Assembly: GCF_029625435.1 (NCBI RefSeq)
Contig: NZ_CP121208.1
Span: 868,001 to 932,000, forward strand
Direction of reading: 5' to 3'
From: Arcanobacterium canis
GTDB lineage: Bacteria; Actinomycetota; Actinomycetes; Actinomycetales; Actinomycetaceae
Length of the DNA: 64,000 nucleotides
Positions 46,619 through 56,996 of this stretch are shown piece after piece; position 1 is the stretch's first letter; each line of letters begins with the position of its first letter. The position numbers were made by a program, and so were the translations under genes. The notes beneath the pieces are model-generated. The model ran no database searches. It worked only from the letters and a program-made list of their open reading frames with translations, and was not told where the DNA came from.

Positions 46619-48148
46619 TTACGGGCGGCGCCAGGCGCGACCATCCCGTTGCAACATCTCATCCGCTTCTCGCGGTCCCCATGAACCAGGCGCGTACTGA
46701 GGAATCTTGCGTTGTTCGGTCTCCCAATACTGTGTCGCCTGATCAACCAATGCCCATGACAGCTCCAATTCCGTTTGTTGTGGGAACAGAGGTTCTTCGC
46801 CCATGAGGACATCAAGAATCAGACGCTCATAAGCTTCGGGAGTGTATTCAGTAAAAGCATGTCCGTACCCGAAATCCATCGTGACATCACGTAAAATCGT
46901 TTGGGAGCCAGGAACTTTCGCACCGAATTTGAATGTCACGCCTTCTTCAGGCTGGATACGGATCACAAGTGTGTTCGCATTGGCATTCGCTACTGCTTCG
47001 TCAGTAAAGAATTGGAATGGGGGAGTGCGGAAGGTCAAGGCAATTTCGGTGACGCGTCGGCCCAGTCTTTTGCCCGCGCGTAGATAGAAAGGCACGCCAG
47101 CCCACCGTCGGTTATTGATGCCAAGGCGGAACGCAGCATAGGTATCTGTTCGTGAATCACCCGCAATTCCATCTTCACTGATAAATGACGTGACGTAATC
47201 ACCGCCTTGCCACCCGGCATCATATTGGGCGAAAATGGAGGATTCTTCTACCGATCCGAGAAAATGAGTTGCGCTGAGCACTTTCTCTTTTTCAAGGCGC
47301 AGCGCCTCAGGAGTAAAGGCGGTGGGTTCTTCCATCGCCGTTAAGGCAAGAAGCTGAAGAAGGTGGTTTTGGATAACATCGCGCGCCGCGCCGACACCAT
47401 CGTAGTACCCGCCGCGGCCAGCAATACCAATGTCTTCAGCCATGGTGATTTCGACGTGATCAACGTGAGCGTTGTTCCATAATGGTTCATAAAGTTCATT
47501 GGCAAAACGAAGGGCCAAAATATTCTGAACCGTTTCCTTACCAAGATAATGATCGATGCGGAAAATTTCGTTGTCGTCAAAAACGCTCATGACGAGATCA
47601 TTGAGTTCGCGTGAAGACTCAAGATTATGTCCAAAAGGTTTTTCGATCATGACTCGACGCCAGCCAGAATTCTCATGTTTATCCAGGCCTGCGCCCTTGA
47701 GCTCCTCAAGCACATGGGGGAAAAGTTTGGGCGGAATCGCGAGGTAGAAAGCATAATTGCCTCCCGTTCCACGCTCTTCTTCCGCCCGCGTCAGTTCCTG
47801 AGCAAGTTCGGCGAAAGTCTGTGGCGATGTATAATCGCCAATCACCTGGCGGAAACCACTCATGAGCTGGGAGAGCACACGCTCATCGATACCCGTATTC
47901 GTTCCAGCCCGGATCGCGTCCTCAGCCATCTGAGAGAAATCCTCAATGCCTTTTTTCGGACGAGCCACACCGATCAAGGTAAATGACGGCGGAAGTAGTC
48001 CGCGATGTGCAAGATCGTAGATTGCTGGCAAAATCTTTCGTTTGGATAAATCACCGGTCAAACCGAATAACACCAAACCCGCTGGGCCTGCCACGCGTTC
48101 GAGACGACTATCCCAGGGCATGACAAGCGGGTTTTCCCAACTACCCAC
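46619..48148 (-). CDS. zwf: glucose-6-phosphate 1-dehydrogenase
   Basis: 509 residues; first step of the oxidative pentose phosphate pathway, making NADPH. NADP-binding FGLTGDLSKRKILPAIYDL and active-site RIDHYLGKETVQN (catalytic Lys/His). The GTG at 48148 is chosen because AGGAG lies 8 nt upstream; a TTG at 48169 overlaps that site. A terminator lies between tkt and zwf, so zwf probably has its own promoter. Confidence 0.96.
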   Translation of the reverse strand: MGSWENPLVMPWDSRLERVAGPAGLVLFGLTGDLSKRKILPAIYDLAHRGLLPPSFTLIGVARPKKGIEDFSQMAEDAIRAGTNTGIDERVLSQLMSGFRQVIGDYTSPQTFAELAQELTRAEEERGTGGNYAFYLAIPPKLFPHVLEELKGAGLDKHENSGWRRVMIEKPFGHNLESSRELNDLVMSVFDDNEIFRIDHYLGKETVQNILALRFANELYEPLWNNAHVDHVEITMAEDIGIAGRGGYYDGVGAARDVIQNHLLQLLALTAMEEPTAFTPEALRLEKEKVLSATHFLGSVEESSIFAQYDAGWQGGDYVTSFISEDGIAGDSRTDTYAAFRLGINNRRWAGVPFYLRAGKRLGRRVTEIALTFRTPPFQFFTDEAVANANANTLVIRIQPEEGVTFKFGAKVPGSQTILRDVTMDFGYGHAFTEYTPEAYERLILDVLMGEEPLFPQQTELELSWALVDQATQYWETEQRKIPQYAPGSWGPREADEMLQRDGRAWRRP

Positions 48149-48233
48149 GAACCGTTCTCCTTCTTTCAAGTATCAATCTTGGACTAACAACGTTCATTAG
48201 CCGCAAAGAATTCCAAAAATCTTCAGACAAGAC

Positions 48234-48266
48234 AGACGGGTGACAAGTCATCCTTGTCACCCGTCT
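48234..48266 (-). terminator. intrinsic terminator after tkt
   Basis: A 14-bp perfect stem (48234-48247 with 48253-48266) and 5-nt loop. On the minus strand it is followed by a TTGTCTG...TTTTT stretch. Confidence 0.8.
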
Positions 48267-48273
48267 ACTCGTG

Positions 48274-50367
48274 TCACTGAGCGGCCGCGATTGATTCCTT
48301 CGCAGCTTCGACAACGTGTGCTGATGTCATGCCAAATTTCTCCATCAGGAGGGCACCATCAGCAGATGCACCGAAGTGATCGATTCCGACGCTACGACCG
48401 GCGTCGCCAACAATTCCAGCCCAGCCGAAAGTCACGCCCGCTTCCACCGAAACTCGTGCGCGCACCGACGCAGGAATGACCGATTCACGGTACTCGGGAT
48501 CCTGCTCGTTGAACCACTCAAGACACGGCATCGACACTACTCGCGCGCCGATTCCTTCTTGTGCGAGTGTGGCACGCGCATCGAGCGCAAGCTGAACCTC
48601 AGAGCCAGTCGCGATCAGCACGACGTCAACCTTCTCCGAGTCGGCCAGAACGTAACCGCCCTTGAGTGTGCCTTCAGCCGAAGCTAAAACGTCGCCATGA
48701 GCAGCACCTTCACCACGTTCAAAGACAGGCACGCCTTGACGCGTCAAAACCAGGCCTGCTGGATTCGTCGTGTTTTCGAGGATTCCGCGCCATGCCCACG
48801 ATGTTTCGTTGGCGTCTGCAGGGCGAACCATATCCAGTCCAGGGATTGCACGGTATGCCCACATATGCTCAACCGGCTGATGAGTGGGGCCGTCTTCGCC
48901 CACGCCCACCGAGTCGTGAGTCCAGACGAAGATCGACGGGATTTTCATAATGGATGCAAGACGAACTGGCGGACGCATGTAGTCGGCAAACACCAAGAAT
49001 GTGCCGCCGTAGACTCGCGTGAGACCCTCGAGAGTAATACCGTTGAGGATCGAGCCCATCGCGTGCTCACGAATACCGAAGTGGAGCGTGCGTCCAAATT
49101 CGTTGCCCGGGAATTTTGCTGAACCGCGGTCGGATGGAATGAACGACGGCTCTCCGTCCATCGTGGTGTTGTTCGAACCAGCAAGATCTGCCGAACCACC
49201 CCAAAGCTCTGGAAGAACATCCTTGAGAGCATTGAGAACCTTGCCCGAAGCTGCGCGAGTGGCAATCTTCTTTCCAGGTTCGAATACTGGAAGAGCCTTC
49301 TCCCAGCCTTCGGGAAGTGAACGGGTCAAGAGTCGCTGATAGAGCGCGAACTTATCGGGGTTCGTATTCTTCCACGCCTCAAACTTCGCATCCCAAACTT
49401 CGTGTGCTGCAGCCGCGCGGGCCGCTGCCTGTCCACGTGTGTACTCCAGCAAGCCGTCCGGAACCTCAAACGTCATGTCCGGGTTCAGATTGATAAGGGT
49501 CTTCAGCCGACGAATCTCCTCATCGCCCAGTGCATTGCCATGAGCACCTGCGGAATCTTGGATGTTTGGCGATGGCCACGCGATGATGGTCTTGAGCTTG
49601 ATGATCGATGGACGATCCGTAACCTTCTTCGCCTCTTCGATGGCATTGAATACTGCCTCGAAATTCTCCAGGTAGTCGCCGCCATTTCGGAAGTCAACAG
49701 TTTGAGTGTGCCAACCGTATGCTTCGTAGCGAGCCAGAGCGTCTTCCGTGTAGGCAATCGATGTATTGTCCTCAATGGTGATGTCATTCTCATCGTAGAG
49801 GACAACCAAATTACCCAGTCGCTGGGTGCCAGCAATCGACGAGGCTTCGGAGGCGACGCCCTCTTCGAGGTCGCCCTCACCCGCGATCACGAACGTGTAG
49901 TGATCAAACGGAGAGTCACCGAGAGGCGTGTTAGGATCGAGAAGTCCATGGATGCGGCGCGTCGCCATCGCCATGCCGACGGCATTTGAGATTCCCTGAC
50001 CAAGCGGGCCGGTTGTGGTTTCAACACCGCGAGTATGACCATATTCCGGGTGTCCAGGGGTAAGCGATCCCCATTGACGCAAGCCCTTCAGATCCTCAAT
50101 CTCAAGTCCGGCTCCAGCAAAGAAAAGCTGATTGTATAAAGTCAGCGAGGAATGTCCAGCTGAGAGTACGAAGCGGTCGCGGCCAAGCCACTGATCATCT
50201 TCTGGGTCGAAATTCATCACCTTTTGAAAAAGTGTGTAGGCGACACCCGAGAGCGAGATGGCGGTTCCCGGATGTCCGTTACCGACATTCTGCACGGCGT
50301 CTGCGGTCAAACCGCGGCCAACCTCGACAGCAAGCTGATCTTGCTCGGTCCAGTTGAACTCAGACAT
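48274..50367 (-). CDS. tkt: transketolase
   Basis: 697 residues; thiamine-diphosphate enzyme of the non-oxidative pentose phosphate pathway. The ThDP-binding region shows [16 protein letters not shown]...LYDEND, the pyrimidine domain [14 protein letters not shown] and the C-terminal [19 protein letters not shown] is upstream of the ATG at 50367. In most actinobacteria tal follows tkt; here a terminator and then zwf follow, so tal is absent from this cluster. Confidence 0.96.
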   Translation of the reverse strand: MSEFNWTEQDQLAVEVGRGLTADAVQNVGNGHPGTAISLSGVAYTLFQKVMNFDPEDDQWLGRDRFVLSAGHSSLTLYNQLFFAGAGLEIEDLKGLRQWGSLTPGHPEYGHTRGVETTTGPLGQGISNAVGMAMATRRIHGLLDPNTPLGDSPFDHYTFVIAGEGDLEEGVASEASSIAGTQRLGNLVVLYDENDITIEDNTSIAYTEDALARYEAYGWHTQTVDFRNGGDYLENFEAVFNAIEEAKKVTDRPSIIKLKTIIAWPSPNIQDSAGAHGNALGDEEIRRLKTLINLNPDMTFEVPDGLLEYTRGQAAARAAAAHEVWDAKFEAWKNTNPDKFALYQRLLTRSLPEGWEKALPVFEPGKKIATRAASGKVLNALKDVLPELWGGSADLAGSNNTTMDGEPSFIPSDRGSAKFPGNEFGRTLHFGIREHAMGSILNGITLEGLTRVYGGTFLVFADYMRPPVRLASIMKIPSIFVWTHDSVGVGEDGPTHQPVEHMWAYRAIPGLDMVRPADANETSWAWRGILENTTNPAGLVLTRQGVPVFERGEGAAHGDVLASAEGTLKGGYVLADSEKVDVVLIATGSEVQLALDARATLAQEGIGARVVSMPCLEWFNEQDPEYRESVIPASVRARVSVEAGVTFGWAGIVGDAGRSVGIDHFGASADGALLMEKFGMTSAHVVEAAKESIAAAQ

Positions 50368-50496
50368 AAAAGCTTTCCTTCTTTCTTCTTTCGGAAGACG
50401 TTTCACCTGTGATTCTAACCTGAGACGGCCGTGTTTTAATCCCGCAACGCATTCCTAATCGTGAAAGAATCATGGCAAATGAGCGGGAGGAGTCTG

Positions 50497-51420
50497 ATGG
50501 AAGACGTAACACCAGCGATGAATCGGCAACTTGAGCAATACCTGACTTACCTGCACGTCGAACGCTCAGTCTCTTCGAACACATTAGACGCATATCGACG
50601 CGATCTGAGGAAATATGCACATCACCTCGCTTCGCGCTCGATCCGAAGTTTTGCCGACGTCGGCGAGGAAGACGCTGCATCGTTTGTCGATTACCTGCGT
50701 CGAGACCTCAAAATGGCGGTGTCGTCAGTTGCGCGAATGGTCACTGCTGTGCGACAGTTCCACTCGTTCTTGTTGGACGAGGGGATGGCGCAGACGAATC
50801 CAACAGTAGATCTCCATCCACCCAAAATTGGTTCTCGGTTACCAAAGGCGATTTCCGTGGAGCAGATGGGGGCTCTGATAGAGGCATCGTCATTCGGGGA
50901 CACCCCGACATCATTACGCGACCGCGCACTGGTAGAGATTCTCTACGGCACGGGCGCACGCATTTCCGAAGCTGTGGCATTAACTGCCGACGATATTTCC
51001 TGTGAGACATCGTCCATCCGTCTTTTTGGCAAGGGCCGCAAGGAACGGATCCTGCCATTAGGGCAGTTCGCGATTGATGCCCTCGAAGCGTATATCGTGA
51101 GGGGACGTCCAGCCCTCGCAGCAAAAGGGGCAGGATCACCATCGCTTTTCCTTAATACTCGAGGAAAGCCTCTCTCACGGCAAAGTGCTTGGGGAGTCAT
51201 CCAACACATTGCCGAGCGGGCTGGAATTGACGGAATATCTCCGCATACTTTCCGCCATTCATTCGCCACTCATCTTCTTCAAGGAGGAGCAGACGTGCGC
51301 GTTGTTCAAGAAATGCTTGGTCATGCATCTGTCACCACTACTCAGATCTATACCCTGGTTTCCCCGCAAACTCTTCAAGAAGTCTATGCGAGTGCTCACC
51401 CACGTGCGTGGCACGCGTAG
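50497..51420 (+). CDS. xerD: site-specific tyrosine recombinase XerD
   Basis: 307 residues. N-terminal SAM-like core-binding domain (EQYLTYLHVERSVSSNTLDAYRRDL) and catalytic domain with Arg in GTGARISEAV, Lys in GKGRKER, HTFRHSFATHL (His-x-x-Arg) and the nucleophile Tyr in TTTQIYTLV. It resolves chromosome dimers at dif with XerC. GGGAGGAG lies 5 nt before the ATG at 50497. The downstream parA-scpAB context supports the chromosomal XerD and argues against a phage integrase. Confidence 0.94.
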   Translation: MEDVTPAMNRQLEQYLTYLHVERSVSSNTLDAYRRDLRKYAHHLASRSIRSFADVGEEDAASFVDYLRRDLKMAVSSVARMVTAVRQFHSFLLDEGMAQTNPTVDLHPPKIGSRLPKAISVEQMGALIEASSFGDTPTSLRDRALVEILYGTGARISEAVALTADDISCETSSIRLFGKGRKERILPLGQFAIDALEAYIVRGRPALAAKGAGSPSLFLNTRGKPLSRQSAWGVIQHIAERAGIDGISPHTFRHSFATHLLQGGADVRVVQEMLGHASVTTTQIYTLVSPQTLQEVYASAHPRAWHA

Positions 51421-51441
51421 TTTTCCGGTAGATTTAGTTCT

Positions 51442-52293
51442 GTGAGTGCAGAACAGATCGAGCTTTTTAATGATGGTGAACAGGACTTCCCCCTTCCGCA
51501 GGAGTTGGAGTCCCATGGCCCAGCGCGCATTATCGCGATGTGTAACCAGAAGGGTGGCGTCGGTAAGACCACGACGTCGATCAATCTCGCGGCGTCTTTG
51601 GCTGGGTACGGACGTAAGGTTCTGATCGTTGACTTCGACCCTCAGGGTGCGGCGTCAGCTGGCCTGGGGATTAATGCTAATACTCTTGATCGGACTATCT
51701 ACGATGAGTTGCTCTCGCTCAAACCTGATCCCTACCGCATTATTCAACACACTTCCGTGGAAAACCTCGATATCTTGCCTGCCAATATTGAGTTGTCGGC
51801 TGCTGAAATTCAGCTCATTAATGAGGTCGCACGTGAACAGGCACTGACCCGGGTCCTCTCGCCGTGCGTCAATGATTACGATGTCGTCATCGTCGATTGC
51901 CAGCCCTCATTGGGCCTCCTGACAGTCAATGCCCTCACCGCAGCCCACGGAGTGATCATTCCGTTGGAAGCAGAATTCTTTGCTATGCGTGGCGTCGCAC
52001 TGCTGGTGGAACAGATCCAGCGTGTTCAGGATCGTCTGAACCCCAAGCTGGAAATTGACGGCGTTCTTCTTACAATGGTGGATACACGCACTTTACATGC
52101 GCGCGAAGTCATTGCCACGATCCAAGCGCAGTTCAAGGAAAAGGTTTTCAACACGAGGATCTCTCGCACAGTGAAATTCCCTGACGCGACAATCGCCGCC
52201 GAGCCAATCACCACCTTCGCTCCACAGCATCAAGGTTCGCTCGCATACAAACGTCTTGCACGCGAATTGATTGCCCGCGGCGCGTCGGCCTGA
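51442..52293 (+). CDS. ParA-family ATPase linked to scpAB
   Basis: 283 residues with the deviant Walker A KGGVGKTTT (about 37-45), the VLIVDFDPQGAA switch region and VVIVDCQPSLGLLT (Walker B). This is the ParA/Soj-like gene that sits between xerD and scpA in many actinobacteria, without a ParB next to it; its partner is not known. The GTG start is 7 nt after TAGATT (51429-51434) with no ribosome binding site, so it is probably leaderless. It shares ATGA with scpA. Confidence 0.9.
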   Translation: MSAEQIELFNDGEQDFPLPQELESHGPARIIAMCNQKGGVGKTTTSINLAASLAGYGRKVLIVDFDPQGAASAGLGINANTLDRTIYDELLSLKPDPYRIIQHTSVENLDILPANIELSAAEIQLINEVAREQALTRVLSPCVNDYDVVIVDCQPSLGLLTVNALTAAHGVIIPLEAEFFAMRGVALLVEQIQRVQDRLNPKLEIDGVLLTMVDTRTLHAREVIATIQAQFKEKVFNTRISRTVKFPDATIAAEPITTFAPQHQGSLAYKRLARELIARGASA

Positions 52294-53117
52294 TGGGCCA
52301 ATCGAGTCTCCTGGACGACTCAGCCGACGGATTTGCCGTCGAGCTTGATGTTTTCTCCGGGCCATTTGAGGTACTTCTGACGCTGATCGCCCGCAAAAGG
52401 CTCGACATTACAGAAGTCGCACTCGGTGAAGTTACCGACGAATTTTTGGCATTTGTCGCTGCCCAGGAGGAAGCGGATCTGTCCCAAATGTCACAGTTCG
52501 TACTGGTGGCAGCAACATTGCTTGATTTAAAAGCAGCACGGTTGCTCCCGCGTGACAACAGTACCGACGAGGATACCGACGGATTGCTCGAAGCGCGCGA
52601 TCTTCTCTTCGCCAAGCTCCTCCAATATCGGGCATTCAAAGATGTCGCTAGTGTGTTTGCTTCGAGGCTTGCGATCCAATCCTTGTCCTATCCCAGGCAA
52701 GTTCCGTTGGAAGAGTATTTTCGTGGTCTTCTTCCACAGATCGACTTGCGAATCACACCGAACGATCTGGCACGACTCGCGGCAGATGCTTTCTCGCGCA
52801 CGCCACCTGAGGTTGGACTGACACATCTTCACGATCCACTTGTGCCCGTTGACTCTCAGATCGCCTATATCCGCGATAAACTTGGCGTTGGCGAGGAAAT
52901 ATCGTTCGCACAACTCTGCGCTGATACGCCAAATGTGCCCACGATCATTTCACGTTTTATGGCGGTTCTCGAGTTAATACGTGACGGATCGGTTCACGTT
53001 GAACAAGCTGGAGCGCTCGAACCGCTCATCATTAAACGAATAGCACGTGAGGAGAAGGATGCCGCAGTCAGCACAAAAGAAGGGCGCACTCGAAGCTATC
53101 TTGATGGTGGCGAGTGA
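52293..53117 (+). CDS. scpA: segregation and condensation protein A
   Basis: 274 residues; kleisin subunit of the SMC-ScpAB condensin. The N-terminus has FAVELDVFSGPFEVLLTLIARKRLDITEVAL, typical of ScpA, and the C-terminal winged helix follows ISFAQLCADTPNVPTIISRFMAVLEL. It overlaps parA at the start and scpB by 59 nt at the end, so expression is coupled. Confidence 0.94.
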   Translation: MGQSSLLDDSADGFAVELDVFSGPFEVLLTLIARKRLDITEVALGEVTDEFLAFVAAQEEADLSQMSQFVLVAATLLDLKAARLLPRDNSTDEDTDGLLEARDLLFAKLLQYRAFKDVASVFASRLAIQSLSYPRQVPLEEYFRGLLPQIDLRITPNDLARLAADAFSRTPPEVGLTHLHDPLVPVDSQIAYIRDKLGVGEEISFAQLCADTPNVPTIISRFMAVLELIRDGSVHVEQAGALEPLIIKRIAREEKDAAVSTKEGRTRSYLDGGE

Positions 53118-53625
53118 ACCAGTGACGCTCAAAGCATTGGCATTCGCAATTGATTCTCCAGAAACAGAAACCCTAGAGCTTCTGCGCAATTTACAAAACG
53201 AATATACTGTTGACGCCGAATATCCACGAGGTTTTCAGATACGTGAAGTCGGGGGAGGGTGGCGTGTGTATTCGAATCCGCGCTATGCCGACGTCGTCGC
53301 AAGTTTTGTAACTGCCGGACAAAGCTCAAGGCTTTCGCAACAAGCTCTCGAGACTTTAGCCGTGATCGCCTATAAGCAACCGGTGACACGCGCACAGATT
53401 GCCGCAATACGCGGAGTTGAGGTAGATTCTGTTGTTCGGACTTTGCAAACACGAGGTCTTGTGGAGCAAATCGCAGTGGCGCCTACCACCGGTGCCGGGC
53501 TTTACGGGACAACCGAGCTTTTCCTTGAGAAAATGGGTATGAATGGCCTTGAGGAACTTGCACCGCTCGCACCGTACTTGCCTAACGATGATGAACTTGA
53601 AGAAATTGAGAAGGAGCTGCCATGA
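53059..53625 (+). CDS. scpB: segregation and condensation protein B
   Basis: 188 residues with two winged-helix domains: GALEAILMVASEPVTLKALA at the start and LSQQALETLAVIAYKQPVTRAQI...VVRTLQTRGLVE. It dimerises on ScpA in condensin. The ATG at 53059 has GGAG four nt upstream; a GTG at 53047 is possible. It shares ATGA with rluB. Confidence 0.93.
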   Translation: MPQSAQKKGALEAILMVASEPVTLKALAFAIDSPETETLELLRNLQNEYTVDAEYPRGFQIREVGGGWRVYSNPRYADVVASFVTAGQSSRLSQQALETLAVIAYKQPVTRAQIAAIRGVEVDSVVRTLQTRGLVEQIAVAPTTGAGLYGTTELFLEKMGMNGLEELAPLAPYLPNDDELEEIEKELP

Positions 53626-54371
53626 GACAGCAAGATATGCACAACCCGAATGGCGAACGTTTGCAAAAGATTTTGTCACACGCCGGAGTGGCCTCCCGTC
53701 GAGCTGCCGAGGAACTGATCTCGGAAGGCCGCGTTGAGGTGAATGGACAGGTCATCCGTCAGTTGGGAATCCGCGTTGATCCCACCTCGGTGTCCATTCA
53801 TGTCGATGGTATGCCTGTTCAGCTTGATCAGTCGAAGTTTACAGTTGCCGTTTACAAGGAACCGGGTGTCGTTTCGACGATGCATGACGATCAAGGTCGG
53901 CGCACACTGGCTGAATACGTCTCCGATCGACCCGAACGTCTCTTCCACGTCGGGCGTTTGGATATCGATACGGAAGGCCTAATTCTCCTGACGAATGATG
54001 GTGAACTCGCTCATCGACTGACACACCCAAGCTATGAAATTCCAAAAACCTACATCGCTCGTGTCGAAGGTACGGTCACTCGTGGTCTTGGAAAGGTTTT
54101 GGAAAAGGGTATTACTCTTGAAGACGGCCCCATTAACGTTGACAAGTTCGTTCTTCGTGAATCACAGCGCAAGAACTCCATTATCGAAGTGACCCTGCAT
54201 TCAGGGCGTAACCGTATCGTGCGTCGCATGATGGAAGAGGTCGGCCATCCAGTGATGGAACTTGTGCGTACTCAGTTCGCCAATATCCAAGTTGGTCACC
54301 TCAAGCCCGGCCGTTACCGCCAGGTTGCGGGAAGTGAACTTGGCGCGCTCATGCACATGGTGGGGATGTAA
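53622..54371 (+). CDS. rluB: rRNA pseudouridine synthase (RluB/RsuA family)
   Basis: 249 residues: an S4 RNA-binding domain (about 12-58, LQKILSHAGVASRRAAEELI) and the RsuA-type catalytic core with Asp114 in GRLDIDTEGLILLTNDG and the RIVRRMMEEVGHPV motif. It likely makes pseudouridine 2605 of 23S rRNA or a nearby site. The position between scpB and cmk is conserved in Gram-positives. Confidence 0.93.
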   Translation: MRQQDMHNPNGERLQKILSHAGVASRRAAEELISEGRVEVNGQVIRQLGIRVDPTSVSIHVDGMPVQLDQSKFTVAVYKEPGVVSTMHDDQGRRTLAEYVSDRPERLFHVGRLDIDTEGLILLTNDGELAHRLTHPSYEIPKTYIARVEGTVTRGLGKVLEKGITLEDGPINVDKFVLRESQRKNSIIEVTLHSGRNRIVRRMMEEVGHPVMELVRTQFANIQVGHLKPGRYRQVAGSELGALMHMVGM

Positions 54372-55043
54372 ATGATTATTGCCATCGATGGCCCCTCGGG
54401 ATCGGGCAAATCAACTGTGTCGAAGATGATCGCTGATCGCAACGGTCTCGCGTATCTCGATACCGGAGCAATGTACCGTGCTGCCGCGTGGTGGGCACAA
54501 GAATGCGAAATCGATCTCGACGATCATGACGCCGTGGTTGAGTCAACACAAAACATGCCGTTTACGCCACCTCTTGATCCCCATAATCAGACGTTCGTCG
54601 TTCATGGGCATGACATCACTGCCGCAATCCGTGAGCCCTCACTGTCACGTGTTGTCTCGAAGGTGGCCGTCAATCTCGGCGTCCGTGACACTCTGGGCAA
54701 ATTTCAACGCGAAATTATCGCAGCGGAGCAGATTGGCGGATACTCGGGTGGCAAGGGAATCGTCGCTGAAGGTCGTGACATCACCACCGTCGTCGCTCCC
54801 GACGCCGACGTGCGCATCCTCCTGACAGCTTCCGAAGAAACTCGACTCGCCCGACGTGCGCGCGAAGTTCGTGGCGATGCGAGCGATGCTGCGATTGCGG
54901 CAACTCGTGCGGAAGTCGTTGACCGGGATAAGGCTGATTCAACGGTCTCTGAGTTTATGTATGCCGCTGACAATGTGACCACAATTGATTCGTCTACCCT
55001 CACTATTGAGCAAGTGGTGGACGCTATCCAATCGCTGATGTAA
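54372..55043 (+). CDS. cmk: cytidylate kinase
   Basis: 223 residues; phosphorylates CMP and dCMP. P-loop [30 protein letters not shown], the CMP-binding EGRDITTVVAPDA and the lid RRAREVRGD. The ATG directly follows the rluB stop (no gap), consistent with translational coupling. Confidence 0.96.
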   Translation: MIIAIDGPSGSGKSTVSKMIADRNGLAYLDTGAMYRAAAWWAQECEIDLDDHDAVVESTQNMPFTPPLDPHNQTFVVHGHDITAAIREPSLSRVVSKVAVNLGVRDTLGKFQREIIAAEQIGGYSGGKGIVAEGRDITTVVAPDADVRILLTASEETRLARRAREVRGDASDAAIAATRAEVVDRDKADSTVSEFMYAADNVTTIDSSTLTIEQVVDAIQSLM

Positions 55044-55052
55044 GGAACACAC

Positions 55053-56516
55053 ATGACTGAGAAGTACACGGAGTTCGAGGACGATAAGCAGCGCGTTGAT
55101 ATGCTGCGCTCGTTCCTGGATGACTACGAACTTGAAGCCGAAGACGAAGCCCTTCTGGAACTCGCTGATCACGATGATATCCTTCAGCGTCCAGCTGGTT
55201 TCCCCGTCGTCGCAATCGTTGGACGCCCCAACGTTGGGAAGTCAACGCTGGTGAATCGAATCGTGGGTAAACGCGTGGCGGTGGTTCAAGACCGCCCAGG
55301 CGTCACACGTGATCGTGTGCGCTACGACGCCGAATGGAACGGAAAGCAATTCACGCTCCTCGATACTGGCGGTTGGGAACCAGATCTTGAAGGCATTGAC
55401 AAATCTGTTGCCGATCAGTCCGAACTGGCGATTAATGAGGCTGACGTGGTCGTCTTGGTGGTTGATGCCACAGTAGGTGCAACAAGTACTGAAGAGTTCA
55501 TCATCGAACTGTTACGCAGATCGGGTAAGCCGATTGTTCTTGCTGCGAATAAGGTTGATGGGCCTCAAGGTGAGTCCGACGCTGCGATATTGTGGTCGTT
55601 GGGTCTGGGAGCACCATTCCCTGTTTCTGCTCTTCACGGACGAGGTACCGGCGATCTTCTCGATCAAGTTACCCGAATCATGCCTGAAAAGTCTGCCACT
55701 GCCTCACTTCGTCCTGGCGTTGGCCCCCGTCGAATTGCCTTGGTGGGACGTCCGAACGTAGGTAAATCATCCCTGCTCAACCAGCTTGCTGGAGAAAACC
55801 GCGTCGTCGTCGATCCTCTTGCGGGGACAACTCGCGATCCCGTTGACGAAGTCGTGATGCTGGACGACCAACCGTGGACGTTCGTCGATACCGCGGGTAT
55901 TCGCCGACGCGTCCATCTGACTCGCGGCGCAGATTACTACGCCTCGCTTCGTACTCAGAATGCCGTGGAGAAAGCCGAACTCGGTCTGGTTCTCATCGAT
56001 GCATCGGTTGCGTTGACAGAGCAAGATATCCGAGTGATGCAGCAGGTCATCGACGCAGGTCGCGCGATGGTCATCATTGCCAACAAGTGGGATCTGGTTA
56101 ACGAAGAGCGCCGTTACGACCTCGATCGCGAATTGGAAAAAGAACTGGTTCAGATGCCCTGGGTTCGCCGCGTAAACCTGTCAGCTAAGACTGGCTGGCA
56201 CACCAACCGCCTGACAACTGCGATGAACGAAGCGCTCGAATCGTGGGACAAGCGAATCACCACCGGCAAGCTCAACTCTTTCCTCGGTGAACTCGCCGCT
56301 GCGCACCCGCATCCAGTGCGTGGTGGACGTCAGCCACGCATTATGTTTGCGTCACAAGTATCAAATCGGCCACCACGTTTTGTCCTCTTTACCACAGGCT
56401 TCCTTGAAGCGTCCTACCGTCGTTTCATCGAACGCAAATTGCGCGAGGCTTTCGGATTTGAAGGCACTCCCATCGAGATTTCCGTTCGAGTGCGTGAACG
56501 TCGCAAGCGCAAGTAG
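55053..56516 (+). CDS. der: ribosome-associated GTPase Der (EngA)
   Basis: 487 residues with two tandem G domains: [13 protein letters not shown] with DTGGWEP and NKVD, then [13 protein letters not shown] with DTAGIRR and NKWD, and a C-terminal KH-like domain. Der is needed for 50S subunit maturation. An actinobacterial N-terminal extension of about 50 acidic residues precedes the first G domain. AAGGAA is upstream of the ATG. A terminator follows, ending the xerD-to-der gene run. Confidence 0.96.
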   Translation: MTEKYTEFEDDKQRVDMLRSFLDDYELEAEDEALLELADHDDILQRPAGFPVVAIVGRPNVGKSTLVNRIVGKRVAVVQDRPGVTRDRVRYDAEWNGKQFTLLDTGGWEPDLEGIDKSVADQSELAINEADVVVLVVDATVGATSTEEFIIELLRRSGKPIVLAANKVDGPQGESDAAILWSLGLGAPFPVSALHGRGTGDLLDQVTRIMPEKSATASLRPGVGPRRIALVGRPNVGKSSLLNQLAGENRVVVDPLAGTTRDPVDEVVMLDDQPWTFVDTAGIRRRVHLTRGADYYASLRTQNAVEKAELGLVLIDASVALTEQDIRVMQQVIDAGRAMVIIANKWDLVNEERRYDLDRELEKELVQMPWVRRVNLSAKTGWHTNRLTTAMNEALESWDKRITTGKLNSFLGELAAAHPHPVRGGRQPRIMFASQVSNRPPRFVLFTTGFLEASYRRFIERKLREAFGFEGTPIEISVRVRERRKRK

Positions 56517-56537
56517 TCACTTCCGCCATATAGTGTC

Positions 56538-56582
56538 CTGAGGGAGGGAGATGTCAATCTGCCTCCCTCAGTCTGGCTTTTT
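56538..56582 (+). terminator. intrinsic terminator after der
   Basis: A 10-bp stem (56538-56547 with 56562-56571) and a T-run at 56578-56582. Confidence 0.85.
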
Positions 56583-56627
56583 CAGTCGCGATGACGTGCT
56601 AGCCTATGGGCAGGCGCCAATCTCGCC

Positions 56628-56667
56628 TGCGGACGAGGGAGCCGTACCCGCACATGACCGACGGCCA
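56628..56667 (+). ncRNA. guanidine-III riboswitch (ykkC-III class)
   Basis: The segment carries the class III signature: GGACGAGG, then GCCGTACCCG and GACCGACGGC. P1 pairs GCGG (56629-56632) with CCGC (56648-56651), and a pseudoknot stem pairs GCCGT (56641-56645) with ACGGC (56661-56665), closely matching the Thermobifida fusca guanidine-III aptamer as I know it. The gene start and its AAAGGAA site follow within a few nt, so the switch likely gates ribosome access. A further hairpin (56610-56630) and a -10 candidate TAGCCT (56600-56605) lie upstream. Confidence 0.9.
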
Positions 56668-56681
56668 GCAAAGGAATGTTC

Positions 56682-56996
56682 ATGGCCTGGTTCATCTTGT
56701 TATGCGCTGGCGTAATGGAAGCGGTGTGGGCAATTGCCCTGGCGAAGTCCGATGGTTTTACGAAGCGCACATCTACTGTGGTTTTTGTCCTTGCCTGTAT
56801 TCTGTCACTTGCTGGGCTTGCAATGGCAATGACGCAGATCCCTACCGGCACTGCTTATGCGGTATGGACCGCGATCGGGGCATCGTTGACGGTTGTCTAC
56901 GCCATGGTCACCGGCGAAGAACGAGCCAGTTACGTGAAGATTGTGGTGCTGGTGGTTCTCGTTGTATGCGTGATCGGGCTGAAGGCGGTGGCGTGA
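56682..56996 (+). CDS. SMR-family guanidinium exporter subunit (Gdx/SugE-like), first of a pair
   Basis: 104 residues with four membrane helices. The essential membrane Glu13 is in AGVMEAVWAIALAKS and the family motif IPTGTAYAVWTAIGAS is present. SugE/Gdx proteins export guanidinium in exchange for protons; two-gene pairs form heterodimers. The guanidine-III riboswitch directly upstream supports this substrate. The start at 56682 is chosen because AAAGGAA gives proper spacing; the ATG at 56676 would overlap it. Confidence 0.92.
   Translation: MAWFILLCAGVMEAVWAIALAKSDGFTKRTSTVVFVLACILSLAGLAMAMTQIPTGTAYAVWTAIGASLTVVYAMVTGEERASYVKIVVLVVLVVCVIGLKAVA

Noticed and set aside
51442-52293. Orphan ParA as evidence for an integrated plasmid
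   Set aside because: A ParA between xerD and scpA is the normal chromosomal arrangement in many Gram-positive bacteria.
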